Assembly (NCBI RefSeq): GCF_003058465.1
Contig: NZ_CP028901.1
Location: 3,844,001 to 3,908,000 of the forward strand
Direction: 5' to 3'
Origin: Orrella marina
Lineage (GTDB): Bacteria > Pseudomonadota > Gammaproteobacteria > Burkholderiales > Burkholderiaceae_B
DNA: 64,000 nucleotides
The notes beneath the pieces were generated by a model that was not told the DNA's origin, did no database searches, and worked only from the letters and a program-made list of their open reading frames with translations. The position numbers and the translations under genes were made by a program. This document shows, one piece after another, positions 34,413-44,345 of the stretch; position 1 is the stretch's first letter, and each line of letters begins with the position of its first letter.

Positions 34413-35210
34413 GTGTCGCGTCATCAGGCAAGAGCGCGATTTGGTCAGAACTTCCTGAAAGATCAGGTGGTGATTGATTCGATCGTTCGTGCAATCGACC
34501 CGCAGCCACAGGATCGTATGGTCGAGATCGGACCCGGGCTGTCTGCGTTGACTGTCCCTCTGATGGCCAGGCTTGATCACCTGACCGTTGTCGAAATTGA
34601 CAGAGATCTGGCGGCCCGCCTGCGTCAGCTTGCCGGGCCAGACAGACTGACTGTGATCCAGCAGGATGCACTGACTGTCGATTTTGCTAGTATGGGAGAT
34701 GGTTTGCGTCTGGTCGGAAACCTTCCGTACAACATTTCAACGCCATTGCTCTTTGCCTTTCTGGATGCTGCCGATCATGTGAAAGATCAGCACTTTATGT
34801 TGCAACGCGAAGTGGTGGACAGAATGGTTGCCCGCGAGGGTAGCTCTGACTACAGTCGACTGTCCGTAATGCTGCAATATCGATACCGGATGCACAAGCT
34901 GTTCGATGTTGACCCCCAGGCATTTGAGCCCGCACCCAAAGTTGTTTCAGCGATTGTCCGCATGATTCCTCTCCCGGCTGATCGTACCCGGGCAGACGAT
35001 GAGGCGCTTTTTGGCCAGGTTGTTCAAAGGGCATTCTCCCAGCGTCGAAAAATGTTGCGGCGGGCACTCGGTGACTGGGCTGGACAGGTTGATTGGCAAT
35101 CTGTGGGCGTTGAGCCGACTGATCGGGCCGAACAGGTATCGGTTCAGGGGTTTATTCGGTTGGCCAACGATCTGGCCCGACACGTGCGCCCAGAAGCATC
35201 GTGCGCATGA
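34413..35210 (+). CDS. rsmA: 16S rRNA dimethyladenosine transferase RsmA (KsgA)
   Basis: RsmA dimethylates two adjacent adenines (A1518, A1519) in helix 45 of 16S rRNA during 30S assembly. The 265 residues carry the SAM-binding motif [12 protein letters not shown] (about 37-47), motif II acidic VVEIDRDLA, and the catalytic NLPYNIS at 103-109. The N-terminal [11 protein letters not shown] is diagnostic. The start codon is GTG at 34413, three bases after the surA stop. The last 59 bases overlap the 3' end of the convergent glycerate kinase gene. Confidence 0.95.
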   Translation: MSRHQARARFGQNFLKDQVVIDSIVRAIDPQPQDRMVEIGPGLSALTVPLMARLDHLTVVEIDRDLAARLRQLAGPDRLTVIQQDALTVDFASMGDGLRLVGNLPYNISTPLLFAFLDAADHVKDQHFMLQREVVDRMVAREGSSDYSRLSVMLQYRYRMHKLFDVDPQAFEPAPKVVSAIVRMIPLPADRTRADDEALFGQVVQRAFSQRRKMLRRALGDWAGQVDWQSVGVEPTDRAEQVSVQGFIRLANDLARHVRPEASCA

Positions 35211-36312
35211 TGTCACGGGTCCTGTTCTGAAGCAGGTTTGCCGCGTCTGAGCAGGCTTGTTGCAGACTCATGGGACCGGGTGCCAGACTGAATGCTGCTC
35301 CCAGTCCGTGCTCGTACATTGCTTCATATCCTGTTCCCAGTGAACCTGCGATCCCGATCACTGGTACACCATGGCGATAGGCCGTGCGAATCACTTGCAT
35401 TGGGGCTTTACCGTAAAGTGTTTGTCCGTCCAGTCGACCTTCTCCGGTAATCACCAGATCTGCGCCAGCAATCAGGTGATCAAGCTGTACGAGTTCTGCC
35501 ACGAGTTCAGCACCTGGCCTCACCGTCGCACCGAGCCAGGCGATCGCACCGTATCCGATACCGCCTCCGGCACCCGCGCCTGGCACCTCCCGTTTGTCTT
35601 CACCCTTGATCTCGCTCGTCAGATCAGCGAAATGTGCGAGCGTTTCGTCCAGGTTTCTGACTTGTTCGGGCGTCGCCCCTTTCTGAGGACCAAATATTGA
35701 ACTGGCACCACGCTCACCGCACAAGGGGTTGTCCACATCGGTCGCAACGATCCAGCGTACAGTCGGAATGCGAGAATCGAGTGACGAAGTGTCCAGACTC
35801 GCCAGTCGGGCGAGATCGTGCGGGGCGCCTGACAACTCGTCACCTGAAGCATCTCTCAATCCGAGTCCCAGTGCCTTGAGCATGCCTGCACCACAGTCGT
35901 TTGTTGCAGAGCCGCCCGCCGTCAGTACGATTGTCCTGGCTCCCTGGTCAAGGGCCTTGCAGATCAGCATACCAACCCCGGTCGTGTCTGACTGCATGAC
36001 CGCGCGCTTGTGGGGACAGATCTGCTCGAGTCCTGCGGCACTGGCCATCTCGATGAAAGCCGTGTCAGGCTCGATCCATCCCCAGTTTGCAGTGCACGGT
36101 CTACCCAGTGCGTCGAGGACATGGGCTGAGCGGGTCTGTCCAGAAGTTCCTCGCATCAGTGCATCCAGTGTCCCCTCACCACCGTCAGCCATGGGCCGTT
36201 CAATGATGTCAGCATGCGGTAGAACCTTCCGGATGCCTTTGGCGATGGCACTGGCCACGCTCGCAGCATCCAGGCTTTCTTTAAACGAGTCAGGTGCAAT
36301 GATTATTTTCAT
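35152..36312 (-). CDS. Glycerate kinase (GarK/GlxK family)
   Basis: This 386-residue kinase phosphorylates D-glycerate, feeding products of glyoxylate, sugar-acid or glycerate breakdown into glycolysis. The N-terminus [20 protein letters not shown] and [13 protein letters not shown] are the family signature, as are [17 protein letters not shown] and [17 protein letters not shown]. The tail (about 20 residues) overlaps the end of rsmA in antisense. The upstream membrane-protein gene overlaps its start by 4 bases, so the two are translationally coupled. Whether the product is 2- or 3-phosphoglycerate cannot be told. Confidence 0.92.
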   Translation of the reverse strand: MKIIIAPDSFKESLDAASVASAIAKGIRKVLPHADIIERPMADGGEGTLDALMRGTSGQTRSAHVLDALGRPCTANWGWIEPDTAFIEMASAAGLEQICPHKRAVMQSDTTGVGMLICKALDQGARTIVLTAGGSATNDCGAGMLKALGLGLRDASGDELSGAPHDLARLASLDTSSLDSRIPTVRWIVATDVDNPLCGERGASSIFGPQKGATPEQVRNLDETLAHFADLTSEIKGEDKREVPGAGAGGGIGYGAIAWLGATVRPGAELVAELVQLDHLIAGADLVITGEGRLDGQTLYGKAPMQVIRTAYRHGVPVIGIAGSLGTGYEAMYEHGLGAAFSLAPGPMSLQQACSDAANLLQNRTRDIMRTMLLGARVGPDRWPTE

Positions 36313-37553
36313 GGGGAGAGCCCATTGGCGAAGAATACGTAGCAGACTGCGATTGCGGCCAGTATGCCAGCAAGATCAGCAACCAGTGCACAGCCGACTG
36401 CATGGCGGGCTCTCGAGATGCCGACTGAGCCGAAGTACACGGCCAGAACATAAAAGGTTGTCTCGGTACTGCCCTGTACGGTCGCAGACAGCAGTCCGGC
36501 AAAGCTGTCGACACCGTGATGCTGCATGGTCTCGATCATCAGTCCTCTCGCTGCACTCCCTGAGAACGGTTTGACCAGCGCGGTCGGCAGGGCATCGACA
36601 AAGCGGGTGTCGGTTCCGATCCATTCGAACAGCAGACGGATCAGATGAAGCAGAAAGTCCAGGGCACCGGACGCACGCAGGAAACCGATGGCGCACAGCA
36701 TGGCAACCAGATAGGGCAAGAGGTCGCGGGCGACGTTGAACCCATCCTTGGCGCCTTCGACGAAGCTCTCGTAAACCGGGACTTTTCGCCAGGCCCCCAT
36801 GATGAGAAACAGCACGATAAGCACCAGAATCGCCAGATTGCCGGTGAGCGTTGAGATGTGTGTCAAGGTGGTGGCGCTGACACTGGCGGCCAATGCCAGA
36901 ATCCCACTGATCAGCAAGGCTGTCGCACCCACATAGAGCAGGACAACAGGATCTTTTAGCGGCAGGCGCTGTACCCAGGCGACTGCCAGCAAGCCTGCGA
37001 GCGTGGACGCACTGGTAGCGAGCAATATGGGCAGAAACACCAATGCCGGATCGGGTGCGCCCTGCTGCAAACGGTACATAAATATCGTCACCGGCAACAG
37101 GGTCAGGGACGATGTGTTGAGCACCAGGAACAGAATCTGTGCGTTGCTTGCTGTATCGGGCTTCCGATTCAGTGTCTGCAACTCGCGCATGGCCCGCAGT
37201 CCGACAGGGGTGGCCGCGTTGTCCAGACCAAGGCCATTGGCTGCGTAGTTCATGGTGATCAGGCCGAGTGCCGGATGGCCTCGCGGCACTTCCGGCATCA
37301 GCCTTGCAAACAATGGTGAGAGCCAGCGTGCGAGGGTGTTGACCAGACCGGCATTCTCGGCAATCCTGAGCAGACCAAGCCAGAGCGTCAAGGTTCCAAA
37401 GAGCACCACCATGATCTCGACTGACACTCTGGCCATGTCGAACAGGCTGGTGACCATACGCGACAGGACGTCAGCGTCGCCTAGCCACAACCATTGAGTC
37501 AGACCAGCAATGGTTCCCAGGATAAAAAAAGTCAGCCAGAGAATGTTTAGCAT
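36309..37553 (-). CDS. Nucleoside-recognition (Gate) domain membrane protein, SpmA-SpmB-like fusion
   Basis: This protein (414 residues) has about ten membrane segments in two related halves. The first contains VVLFGTLTLWLGLLRIAENAG and NYAANGLGLDNAATPVGLRAM, as in spore maturation protein SpmA. The second contains GAKDGFNVARDLLPYLVAMLCAIGFLRASG and VQGSTETTFYVLAVYFGSVG, as in SpmB. The fused form is common in non-sporulating Proteobacteria; its function is unknown, possibly transport. Its stop overlaps the glycerate kinase start, hinting at a linked role such as uptake of a kinase-related metabolite, which remains speculation. Confidence 0.85.
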   Translation of the reverse strand: MLNILWLTFFILGTIAGLTQWLWLGDADVLSRMVTSLFDMARVSVEIMVVLFGTLTLWLGLLRIAENAGLVNTLARWLSPLFARLMPEVPRGHPALGLITMNYAANGLGLDNAATPVGLRAMRELQTLNRKPDTASNAQILFLVLNTSSLTLLPVTIFMYRLQQGAPDPALVFLPILLATSASTLAGLLAVAWVQRLPLKDPVVLLYVGATALLISGILALAASVSATTLTHISTLTGNLAILVLIVLFLIMGAWRKVPVYESFVEGAKDGFNVARDLLPYLVAMLCAIGFLRASGALDFLLHLIRLLFEWIGTDTRFVDALPTALVKPFSGSAARGLMIETMQHHGVDSFAGLLSATVQGSTETTFYVLAVYFGSVGISRARHAVGCALVADLAGILAAIAVCYVFFANGLSP

Positions 37554-37632
37554 GTTGAGACCTGGTCTGCGTGTCTGGACGGGTTACGCGCGACGCGAGT
37601 GTTACCTGAGGGGGATAGTATCAGTGGGTATC

Positions 37633-37651
37633 GGCCGCGCTTGACGCGGCC
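37633..37651. other. GC-rich hairpin between gloA and the membrane protein gene
   Basis: GGCCGCG (37633-37639) and CGCGGCC (37645-37651) form a perfect 7-bp stem with loop CTTGA. It lies about 70 bases past the gloA stop. Neither side has a T-tract. It might act as a weak transcript end or Rho-linked structure between gloA and the SpmAB-like gene, all on the minus strand. Confidence 0.35.
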
Positions 37652-37719
37652 AGGATGCTCACCCTGAGAGGATTGCTGTGGTCAATGGTGTTCGCGAATC
37701 AAGTTTGCTGAATGGGTTT

Positions 37720-38100
37720 TCACCTCTCGATGAACTCGATCTTGTAGCCGTCTGGATCCTCAACAAACGCAATCACCGTGGTGCCGTGCTTCATGGGACC
37801 CGCTTCACGGGTCACTTTGCCCCCTTTCTCTCGTACCCGGTCACAGGCTTGGGCAGCGTTCTCAACCTGGAGCGCGATATGGCCGTATCCCGTTCCAAGG
37901 TCATAAGTGGGTGTATCCCAGTTGTGAGTCAACTCCAGCACTGCACCTTCGGACTCATCCTGATAGCCGACAAAAGCGAGCGTGAAACGGCCGCCAGGAT
38001 AGTCCTTTCTGCGCAGCAGGCGCATGCCCAGAACGCTGGTGTAGAAGTCGATTGAACGGTCAAGGTCGCCGACGCGAAGCATGGTGTGAAGGATGCGCAT
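37720..38100 (-). CDS. gloA: Lactoylglutathione lyase (glyoxalase I)
   Basis: Glyoxalase I isomerises the methylglyoxal-glutathione hemithioacetal to S-lactoylglutathione. The 126 residues fit the short bacterial type. All four metal ligands are at the E. coli positions: His5, Glu56, His74 and Glu122 ([25 protein letters not shown] and KIEFIER). The size and the lack of the longer insert favour the nickel-dependent class. It follows the YgjP-like gene by about 80 bases on the same strand and could belong to the glyQ operon. Confidence 0.95.
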   Translation of the reverse strand: MRILHTMLRVGDLDRSIDFYTSVLGMRLLRRKDYPGGRFTLAFVGYQDESEGAVLELTHNWDTPTYDLGTGYGHIALQVENAAQACDRVREKGGKVTREAGPMKHGTTVIAFVEDPDGYKIEFIER

Positions 38101-38181
38101 GATGAACTCCTAAGAAATGTTGCGTTTGAAGGATCATACAACTCACCTGAGTCGGTCTGCCAGGTCACACGACCAGCTGTT

Positions 38182-39015
38182 TCAAAGTTCAGGGAGTTGT
38201 CCGGGAACATGCGCCTTCAAAAGCGTGTGTCCCCGTATGTAATCAGGATAGATTGCTTTGAGTGTCTGCCAGAATGCGGCGCTGTGGTTGAGTTCCTTCA
38301 GGTGTGCCAGTTCATGGGCAATAACGTAGTCAATGACCGGCTTCTCGAAGTGAATCAACCGCCAGTTCAGTCCGATTCTGCCCTGACTGTTGCAGGAGCC
38401 CCAGCGTCCACTTGCGTTGGACAGCCGCCAACTGGTCGGCTTGAGTCCGCACTGGGCTTCGAAGGCTGCCAGACGCAGTCCAAACCAATGTCTGGCCTGG
38501 GCCTGCAACCAGCCCTGTGCCATCTCTCGAATCTGCTGAGGCTGGGCCTGAGCGGGTAAGCGTAGCCACAACCTGTCTGCTTCGGCGGGCATCAGGGGGT
38601 CGCCTTCGAACCAGTACTGGTCTCTGCGTCCAGACGAATGGCGAGAACCATCGCATAGCTCAATGGCTAGTCCCATGTAAGGAATCCTGCCACCAAACTG
38701 CCAGTTCCGTTCAGCGGTAGCCATCTTTTCTTTTCGAATCGCGGTCTCGCTCAGTTTTCCCACAATCCAGTCAAACTTGGTCACGATCGCTGATTCGATC
38801 TGGGCCATGCCGACCCAGGAAGGTGCTGCCACACGAAGGCCATTCTCGCCGACTGTCAGTCCGATCGAGCGCCGCCGGGATCTCACAAGCTGATACTGAA
38901 GGGCTACACCCTGAAGATGGACCGTGCGCAGGTCGATGCCAATCTGGCTGTTGCGTGTCGCACCGGATGGCGTCAGTTCAAGCGAATCGAAGTCCAGTGA
39001 CAGCTGCCGGCTCAT
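38182..39015 (-). CDS. YgjP-like (DUF45/SprT-type) zinc metallopeptidase
   Basis: This 277-residue protein has the YgjP/DUF45 metallopeptidase domain. The HExxH-type zinc motif is IAHELAHLKELNHSAAFW, with the third His seven residues later in the LNHS context. RWGSCNSQGRIGLNWRLIHF just before it is also typical, as is the N-terminal RRSIGLTVGENGLRVAAPSWV. Function in bacteria is not well defined. The start overlaps the plsC stop (4 bases), so it belongs to the glyQ-glyS-gmhB-plsC operon. Confidence 0.88.
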   Translation of the reverse strand: MSRQLSLDFDSLELTPSGATRNSQIGIDLRTVHLQGVALQYQLVRSRRRSIGLTVGENGLRVAAPSWVGMAQIESAIVTKFDWIVGKLSETAIRKEKMATAERNWQFGGRIPYMGLAIELCDGSRHSSGRRDQYWFEGDPLMPAEADRLWLRLPAQAQPQQIREMAQGWLQAQARHWFGLRLAAFEAQCGLKPTSWRLSNASGRWGSCNSQGRIGLNWRLIHFEKPVIDYVIAHELAHLKELNHSAAFWQTLKAIYPDYIRGHTLLKAHVPGQLPEL

Positions 39016-39755
39016 ACTGATTTCCGGGATCTTGGTGGTCGAGCTGAGGAAATCCTGGTCATCTCGGTTTCAATCCAGGCATAGACCTTGTCATTGAGTT
39101 CTTCCGGACTCAGGCCGTCTGGCGAAATCGCTGGACCGATCGAGACGGTGACAGTACCAGGCCTCTTGGTGAAAGAGTGGCGCGGCCAGACTTCACCAGC
39201 GTTGAGCGCGATTGGAATGATGGGCGCTCCGGTACGATGAGACAGCAAGGCACCGCCCATCTTGAAACGTCCCATCTTGCCCGGTGCGACGCGGGTACCT
39301 TCCGGAAAAAGAATCGGCCACCTGCCTTCATCGAGCCGTTTCTGGCCAGCCGCCACAACCTGCTCGAACGCTTCCTTGCCCTTCGCGCGATCGATAGGAA
39401 TCATGCGCAACAGAGCCAGCCCCCACCCGAAAAATGGAATCCGATGCAGTTCCCGCTTGTATACAAAGCAGACTTCCCGGGGCATGTGGCTGGGCAGAAA
39501 CAATGTCTCCCAGGCGGATTGATGCTTGGACAGAACGATCGCCGGTCCATCAGGAAGATTCTCCCAGCCCTCGATTCTCCAGCGTACGCCACACAGTACG
39601 CGTGCACCCCAGATTGCCATTCTTGGCCATCCCATGGTCAGTCGGTAACGCCAGTGCAAAGGCAATGGAGCACACAGCAAGGTGAAAAAGGCGTACGGAA
39701 TGACAGTCACCGTCAGTAGCAGGTAATAGAGCGAAGCACGTATCCAGGCCATCAT
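39012..39755 (-). CDS. plsC: 1-acyl-sn-glycerol-3-phosphate acyltransferase family protein
   Basis: This inner-membrane acyltransferase (247 residues) would acylate lysophosphatidic acid in phospholipid synthesis. An N-terminal membrane helix (ASLYYLLLTVTVIPYAFF) is followed by the catalytic block. The HX4D motif appears as HQSAWE, with Glu in place of Asp. The second block LFPEGTRVAPGKMGRFKMG is intact, as is GAPIIPIALNAG. The gene overlaps gmhB upstream and the peptidase gene downstream by 4 bases each. The general family assignment is solid; the gene could be a secondary paralogue. Confidence 0.89.
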   Translation of the reverse strand: MMAWIRASLYYLLLTVTVIPYAFFTLLCAPLPLHWRYRLTMGWPRMAIWGARVLCGVRWRIEGWENLPDGPAIVLSKHQSAWETLFLPSHMPREVCFVYKRELHRIPFFGWGLALLRMIPIDRAKGKEAFEQVVAAGQKRLDEGRWPILFPEGTRVAPGKMGRFKMGGALLSHRTGAPIIPIALNAGEVWPRHSFTKRPGTVTVSIGPAISPDGLSPEELNDKVYAWIETEMTRISSARPPRSRKSV

Positions 39756-40297
39756 GACGCCTGCTTGGAGAGTAGTTCGTCGACCACCGCAGCGAGGTCT
39801 GCTGCCTGTCGTGTACCGGGCGGCAAGTCCGGACTATCCTTGTAGCGCGTGCCGTTACCCGTCATGACAAGCCATGGATTGCATCCAGCCAAAGCACTTG
39901 CCTGCAGGTCACGCAAGGAATCGCCCACAGCGGGTACGCCAGCGAGAGGCTTGTCAAATCGCTGTGAGATCGCCTCAAAGAGGCCGGGTTTCGGCTTGCG
40001 GCAGGTACAGTCTTCATCCGGGCCATGCGGGCAGACGAAGAACGCGTCAATTGCACCACCTAGCGCATTGAGCATCTGCCGGCATTTCTGATGCATGGCA
40101 TTCAACATTGCAGCGTCGAAGTATCCTCTGGCAAGCCCGGACTGATTGGAGGCCACGACAATCTTCCAGCCTGCCTGATGCAGTCTGGCGATGGCCTCCA
40201 GACTACCGGGGAGTGGAATCCACTCTTCAGGACTTTTGACGTACTCGACGCTATCCACGTTGATGACGCCATCGCGGTCAAGGATGATCAGTTTCAC
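39752..40297 (-). CDS. gmhB: D-glycero-beta-D-manno-heptose-1,7-bisphosphate 7-phosphatase
   Basis: GmhB removes the 7-phosphate of heptose bisphosphate during synthesis of ADP-heptose for the LPS inner core. The 181-residue HAD protein has motif I LDRDGVIN, motif II VVASNQSGLARG and motif IV AVGDSLRDLQA. The zinc ligands of this subfamily are visible as C-P-H-G...C-T-C (VCPHGPDEDCTCRKPKPG). It overlaps glyS and plsC by 4 bases on each side. Position in a glyQ-glyS-gmhB-plsC run is the usual betaproteobacterial arrangement. Confidence 0.94.
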   Translation of the reverse strand: MKLIILDRDGVINVDSVEYVKSPEEWIPLPGSLEAIARLHQAGWKIVVASNQSGLARGYFDAAMLNAMHQKCRQMLNALGGAIDAFFVCPHGPDEDCTCRKPKPGLFEAISQRFDKPLAGVPAVGDSLRDLQASALAGCNPWLVMTGNGTRYKDSPDLPPGTRQAADLAAVVDELLSKQAS

Positions 40298-42453
40298 GGT
40301 GTCAGCCTTGAAATGTCGGCAACCTGGTTCATCATACCGTGCAGTCGTGACAGGAGTGCAAGCCGGTTGTTACGTACATGCTCGTCATCGGCCATGACCA
40401 TGACCTCATCAAAGAACTGGTCAACCGGTTGCTTGAGCACGGCCAGCGCCGCGAGTGCCTGCTCAAAGCGGGCTTGCTGCATGTGGTCACGCACGTCGGG
40501 CTCGATCGACTGGATCTGCGCAGCCAGTGAGGCTTCCGCCGCCTCCGTCAGCAGCGACTCCTGAATTTCCGGGAATGTGATTGACGATTTCTTCAGAATG
40601 TTGCCAATCCGCTTGTTGGCTGCGGCCAGGCTTTGTACCGCCTCGCTCTGCATGAATGCCTGCGTGGCCTCAATACGGGCGACGATCTGCTCGAGAGCAG
40701 GAGAGAGCGCAAAAACCGCTTCGACGGCAGAACGCTCATAGACTGATGCGAGCTGATTGCGATAGCGCTCGCGAATGAACGCACTGACAGCCCCCACAGT
40801 GTCACGCTCAAGCGATACCGAGTCTTCGAATGTTTGCCATGCCGCCTGCAGGAGGTCCTCAAGCAGCATGACGGGTTCGTCCACCAGCGGCAGGTAGGCA
40901 CTGTTGTGGAGTTGTTCAAATGCACTGATCATGCCAAGCGCTGCGCGGCGCAGGCCGAACGGGTCACGCTCTCCGGTCGGCGCCAGGCCGATCCCCCAGA
41001 TGCCGATCAGGGTCTCCGCACGTTCTGCCAGGAACAGGGCAATGGCAGGCAGGTCAACGGGTTCGACTGCCTCTGTCCAGCGAATCTGGTACTGAGTGGT
41101 GATGGCTTTGACGACCGATTCGGGTTCACCGTCATTGCGGGCGTAGTATCCGCCCATGATGCCCTGCAGTTCCGGGAATTCACCGACCATCAGTGTTGTC
41201 AGATCTGCCTTTGCGAGCAAGGCGGCCCGCTCGCAATGAGACTGATCAGCACCCAGTTTGCGGGCAATCCAGGCCGCGACCTGACGAATCCGCTCGATCC
41301 GGGCACCCTGAGAGCCGAGCTTGTTGTGATAGACGATGTGATCGAGCGCCTGGGTGCGATCTGCCAGTTGCTGTTTGCAGTCCGTCGTGTAGAAGAACTC
41401 GGCATCGGCCAGACGGGGCCTGACCACGCGCTGATTGCCTTCGATGATGGCGCATGGGTTCTCGATGGGCATGTTGCTGACGATCAGAAACTGGTGCGTG
41501 AGCTTGCCGTCGACCCGGTCGAATAGCGGGAAGTACTTCTGATTCAGGCGCATGGTCAGGATCAGGCATTCCTGGGGGACCGCCAGAAATCTGGGTTCGA
41601 ACTCGCCGACATAGACCGCCGGGGCCTCGACCAGCGCAGTCACCTCGTCAAGCAGAGCAGCGACCGCCGGGTCGTTGCCTGTTGTCGCATTGAGTGCAGC
41701 TGCAGCCTGCTCCAGCGCATGCGCAATCTCGTCCCGTCTCTTTGTGAAGCTGGGTACGACATGGCCTTGACTGATGAGCGTGGTCTCATACTGATCAGCA
41801 GACTCGATGACAATCGGCTCTGGATGCAGAAAGCGGTGTCCCTGGGTTTCACGTCCTGACTGAAGGCCCAGAGCTTCGATGGGGATTACCCGTTCCCCAT
41901 GCAGGCATATGAGCGCATGGGCGGGTCGTACGAAGTTGACACTGGTCACGCCGTCTGCGAGCTGATAACGCATCACTTTGGGAATAGGGAGACTGGACAG
42001 CGCGTCCTGGACGACACCTTGCAGGCAGTCTTTGAGCCTGGCACCGGGAGCGGTGCCCTGTGCAATCAGGTACATCTGCTTGCCATCATCAATCTGCTCG
42101 AGATCACTTACGCTCAGATGCTGCAGACCTTTGGCAGCCAGCTTCTTCTGCAACGCGGGTGTAGGCTGGCCTTGTGCGTCGAGTCCAACCTTCACCGGCA
42201 TGAGCTTCTCTGTGAAGGGCTGGTCCGCGGCGACATCAAGAACGCCCGACAGTCGTACAGCCAGTCGGCGTGGTGTTGCAAACACTGTTGTTTCGCTTGC
42301 TTCAGAAAGCAGTTGGCGAGTTGACAACGCCTGTCTGACATTCTCGGCAAACGCGTCACTCAGGCGTTGCAGCGCTTTTGGGGGCAACTCTTCTGTGAGC
42401 AGTTCAATCAGCAATGAGGCCTTGTTGGGGGCATGAGTGGGTGTGGCAGTCAT
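40294..42453 (-). CDS. glyS: Glycine-tRNA ligase beta subunit
   Basis: This is the large subunit (719 residues) of the heterotetrameric bacterial glycyl-tRNA synthetase. The N-terminus LLIELLTEELPPKALQRLSDAFAENV and the internal MRLNQKYFPLFD, GNQRVVRPRLADAEFFYTTD and ERDPFGLRRAALG stretches are diagnostic. The C-terminal anticodon-binding-like region ends DEVMVMADDEHVRNNRLALLSRLHGM. I chose the ATG at 42453, which overlaps the glyQ stop; a TTG one codon earlier is open. The subunits are translated in tandem, as expected for an alpha2-beta2 complex. Confidence 0.96.
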   Translation of the reverse strand: MTATPTHAPNKASLLIELLTEELPPKALQRLSDAFAENVRQALSTRQLLSEASETTVFATPRRLAVRLSGVLDVAADQPFTEKLMPVKVGLDAQGQPTPALQKKLAAKGLQHLSVSDLEQIDDGKQMYLIAQGTAPGARLKDCLQGVVQDALSSLPIPKVMRYQLADGVTSVNFVRPAHALICLHGERVIPIEALGLQSGRETQGHRFLHPEPIVIESADQYETTLISQGHVVPSFTKRRDEIAHALEQAAAALNATTGNDPAVAALLDEVTALVEAPAVYVGEFEPRFLAVPQECLILTMRLNQKYFPLFDRVDGKLTHQFLIVSNMPIENPCAIIEGNQRVVRPRLADAEFFYTTDCKQQLADRTQALDHIVYHNKLGSQGARIERIRQVAAWIARKLGADQSHCERAALLAKADLTTLMVGEFPELQGIMGGYYARNDGEPESVVKAITTQYQIRWTEAVEPVDLPAIALFLAERAETLIGIWGIGLAPTGERDPFGLRRAALGMISAFEQLHNSAYLPLVDEPVMLLEDLLQAAWQTFEDSVSLERDTVGAVSAFIRERYRNQLASVYERSAVEAVFALSPALEQIVARIEATQAFMQSEAVQSLAAANKRIGNILKKSSITFPEIQESLLTEAAEASLAAQIQSIEPDVRDHMQQARFEQALAALAVLKQPVDQFFDEVMVMADDEHVRNNRLALLSRLHGMMNQVADISRLTP

Positions 42454-43367
42454 CAAACCTTGACCTCGTTCGACTTGAGCATGGGAAACCCGAGTGCTTC
42501 TCTTGATTCGTAATAGGCCTGGGCGACCGCGCGTGACAGGTTACGGATCCGGCCAATATAAGCGGCTCGCTCTGTGACACTAATGGCGCCGCGGGCATCG
42601 AGCAGGTTGAACGTATGTGCGGCCTTGAGCGTCGCTTCGTAAGCGGGCAGAGCCAGCGGCACTTCCATCAGACGTTTGGCCTGCGCTTCGTAGTCGTTGA
42701 AGTGCTGAAACAGAACTTGCGCATTGGCATGTTCGAAATTGTAGGTCGATTGCTCTACTTCATTCTGGTGAAACACGTCACCGTAGGTGAGTCGCCAGCC
42801 GTTGCGGTCGGTCCAGATCAGGTCGTACACGCTCTGGACGTCCTGCAGGTACATGGCCAGGCGCTCCAGGCCGTAGGTGATTTCGCCTGTGGTCGGGCTG
42901 CAGTCGATGCCACCCACTTGCTGGAAGTAGGTGAACTGAGTCACCTCCATTCCATTGAGCCATACTTCCCATCCAAGGCCCCAGGCTCCGAGCGTCGGAT
43001 TTTCCCAGTCGTCCTCGACAAACCGGATGTCGTGTTCCTTCGGATTGATGCCGATTGCCTCAAGTGAGCCCAGATACAGATCAAGGATGTCTGGCGGGGC
43101 GGGTTTGAGCACCACCTGATACTGGTAGTAGTGCTGCAGACGGTTAGGATTCTCGCCGTAACGTCCATCCTTCGGACGACGCGAGGGCTGCACATAAGCT
43201 GCGCGCCAGGGTTCGGGGCCGATGGCTCGCAGGAATGTTGCCGTGTGAGATGTGCCTGCGCCGACTTCCATGTCATATGGTTGCAGCAGGGCGCACCCTT
43301 TCTGGTCCCAGTAATCCTGCAGCTTCAGAATGATTTGCTGAAATGAGAGCATGTGAGCCTGATTCAT
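42453..43367 (-). CDS. glyQ: Glycine-tRNA ligase alpha subunit
   Basis: This is the small catalytic class II subunit (304 residues against 303 in E. coli). The start [48 protein letters not shown] is nearly textbook, and the class II motif region [27 protein letters not shown] follows. I chose the ATG at 43367 because it gives the family length; the frame is open 23 codons further upstream, but that part is not conserved. It heads a tight minus-strand operon of glyS, gmhB, plsC and the YgjP-like gene. The promoter lies in the 139 bases before the divergent crotonase gene. Confidence 0.96.
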   Translation of the reverse strand: MNQAHMLSFQQIILKLQDYWDQKGCALLQPYDMEVGAGTSHTATFLRAIGPEPWRAAYVQPSRRPKDGRYGENPNRLQHYYQYQVVLKPAPPDILDLYLGSLEAIGINPKEHDIRFVEDDWENPTLGAWGLGWEVWLNGMEVTQFTYFQQVGGIDCSPTTGEITYGLERLAMYLQDVQSVYDLIWTDRNGWRLTYGDVFHQNEVEQSTYNFEHANAQVLFQHFNDYEAQAKRLMEVPLALPAYEATLKAAHTFNLLDARGAISVTERAAYIGRIRNLSRAVAQAYYESREALGFPMLKSNEVKV

Positions 43368-43506
43368 GTGGGGTTCCGCCTGCATCCTGAGGGGGATGCA
43401 GGCCTCGATGGGTTGCATTTTAACGTGCCATGCCACTTGCGCCTGTGCACCCCTGGGCTGATCGCCTATGATTGTCGGTTTGGGAACAGTCCGGAGGGCG
43501 AACGCT

Positions 43507-44274
43507 GTGTCAGAGTATGTGCAAGTCAGTCAACATGAAGGCATCCTGATCATCACCATTAATCGGCCAGATGCTCGCAATGCAGTCAATTACGAGTGTG
43601 CCCGGCAAATGGCCGAGGCGTTCGAGCGGCTCGATCAGGATCCTGCATTACGAATCGGGATTCTGACAGGCGCAGGCGGAACGTTCAGTGCTGGCATGGA
43701 TCTGAAAGATTTTGCGAAAACCCGGGTGCGTCCAAGGATCGGTGACAAGGGTTTTGCAGGCCTGAATGAGGCTCCCCCGTCCAAGCCTCTGATTGCTGCT
43801 GTGGAAGGCTTTGCTGTCGCAGGGGGCTTCGAGATGGTGCTCTCCTGTGATCTGGTGGTCGCCTCGCGCCAGGCCCAGTTCGGTTTGCCAGAGGTCAAGC
43901 GTGGCCTGGTGGCAGGTTCTGGCGGATTGCTCAGACTGCCGCGTCGTCTGCCGTATCACATCGCCATGGAGCTTATTCTGACGGGTGATCACTTCACGGC
44001 AGAGCGCGCCAGTGCTTTTGGGCTGGTCAATGTACTTTGTGATCCAGGCCAGGCGCTGGAAGAGGCAATCCGGCTGGCTCAGCGTATCGAACAGAACGGG
44101 CCACTGGCCGTACAGACTTCGAAGAAAATTGTGATCGAAGGCCAGGACTGGGAGCAGCACGAGATGTTTGCTCGTCAGGCACCCATGATGACGCACATTT
44201 TTGAGTCCGAGGATGCCAGAGAAGGTGCACTTGCCTTCGCAGAGAAGCGACCGCCCCGCTGGCAGGGCCGTTGA
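43507..44274 (+). CDS. Enoyl-CoA hydratase/isomerase family protein
   Basis: This crotonase has 255 residues. The oxyanion and CoA segments are [13 protein letters not shown] and [22 protein letters not shown], and both catalytic glutamates (GGFE and [15 protein letters not shown]) are present. I chose the GTG at 43507 because GGAGG lies at 43493-43497, 9 bases upstream; an ATG 13 codons earlier has no such site. It stands alone between the divergent glyQ and fumA, so its pathway is not evident. Carnitinyl-CoA dehydratase-like or general beta-oxidation roles are possible. Confidence 0.89.
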   Translation: MSEYVQVSQHEGILIITINRPDARNAVNYECARQMAEAFERLDQDPALRIGILTGAGGTFSAGMDLKDFAKTRVRPRIGDKGFAGLNEAPPSKPLIAAVEGFAVAGGFEMVLSCDLVVASRQAQFGLPEVKRGLVAGSGGLLRLPRRLPYHIAMELILTGDHFTAERASAFGLVNVLCDPGQALEEAIRLAQRIEQNGPLAVQTSKKIVIEGQDWEQHEMFARQAPMMTHIFESEDAREGALAFAEKRPPRWQGR

Positions 44275-44345
44275 CCATTAAAATGCGGACAGATCCATCA
44301 GCTTAGTGTGAAGTATCCAGATTCCAATATGAAGAGGAAGTCGAC

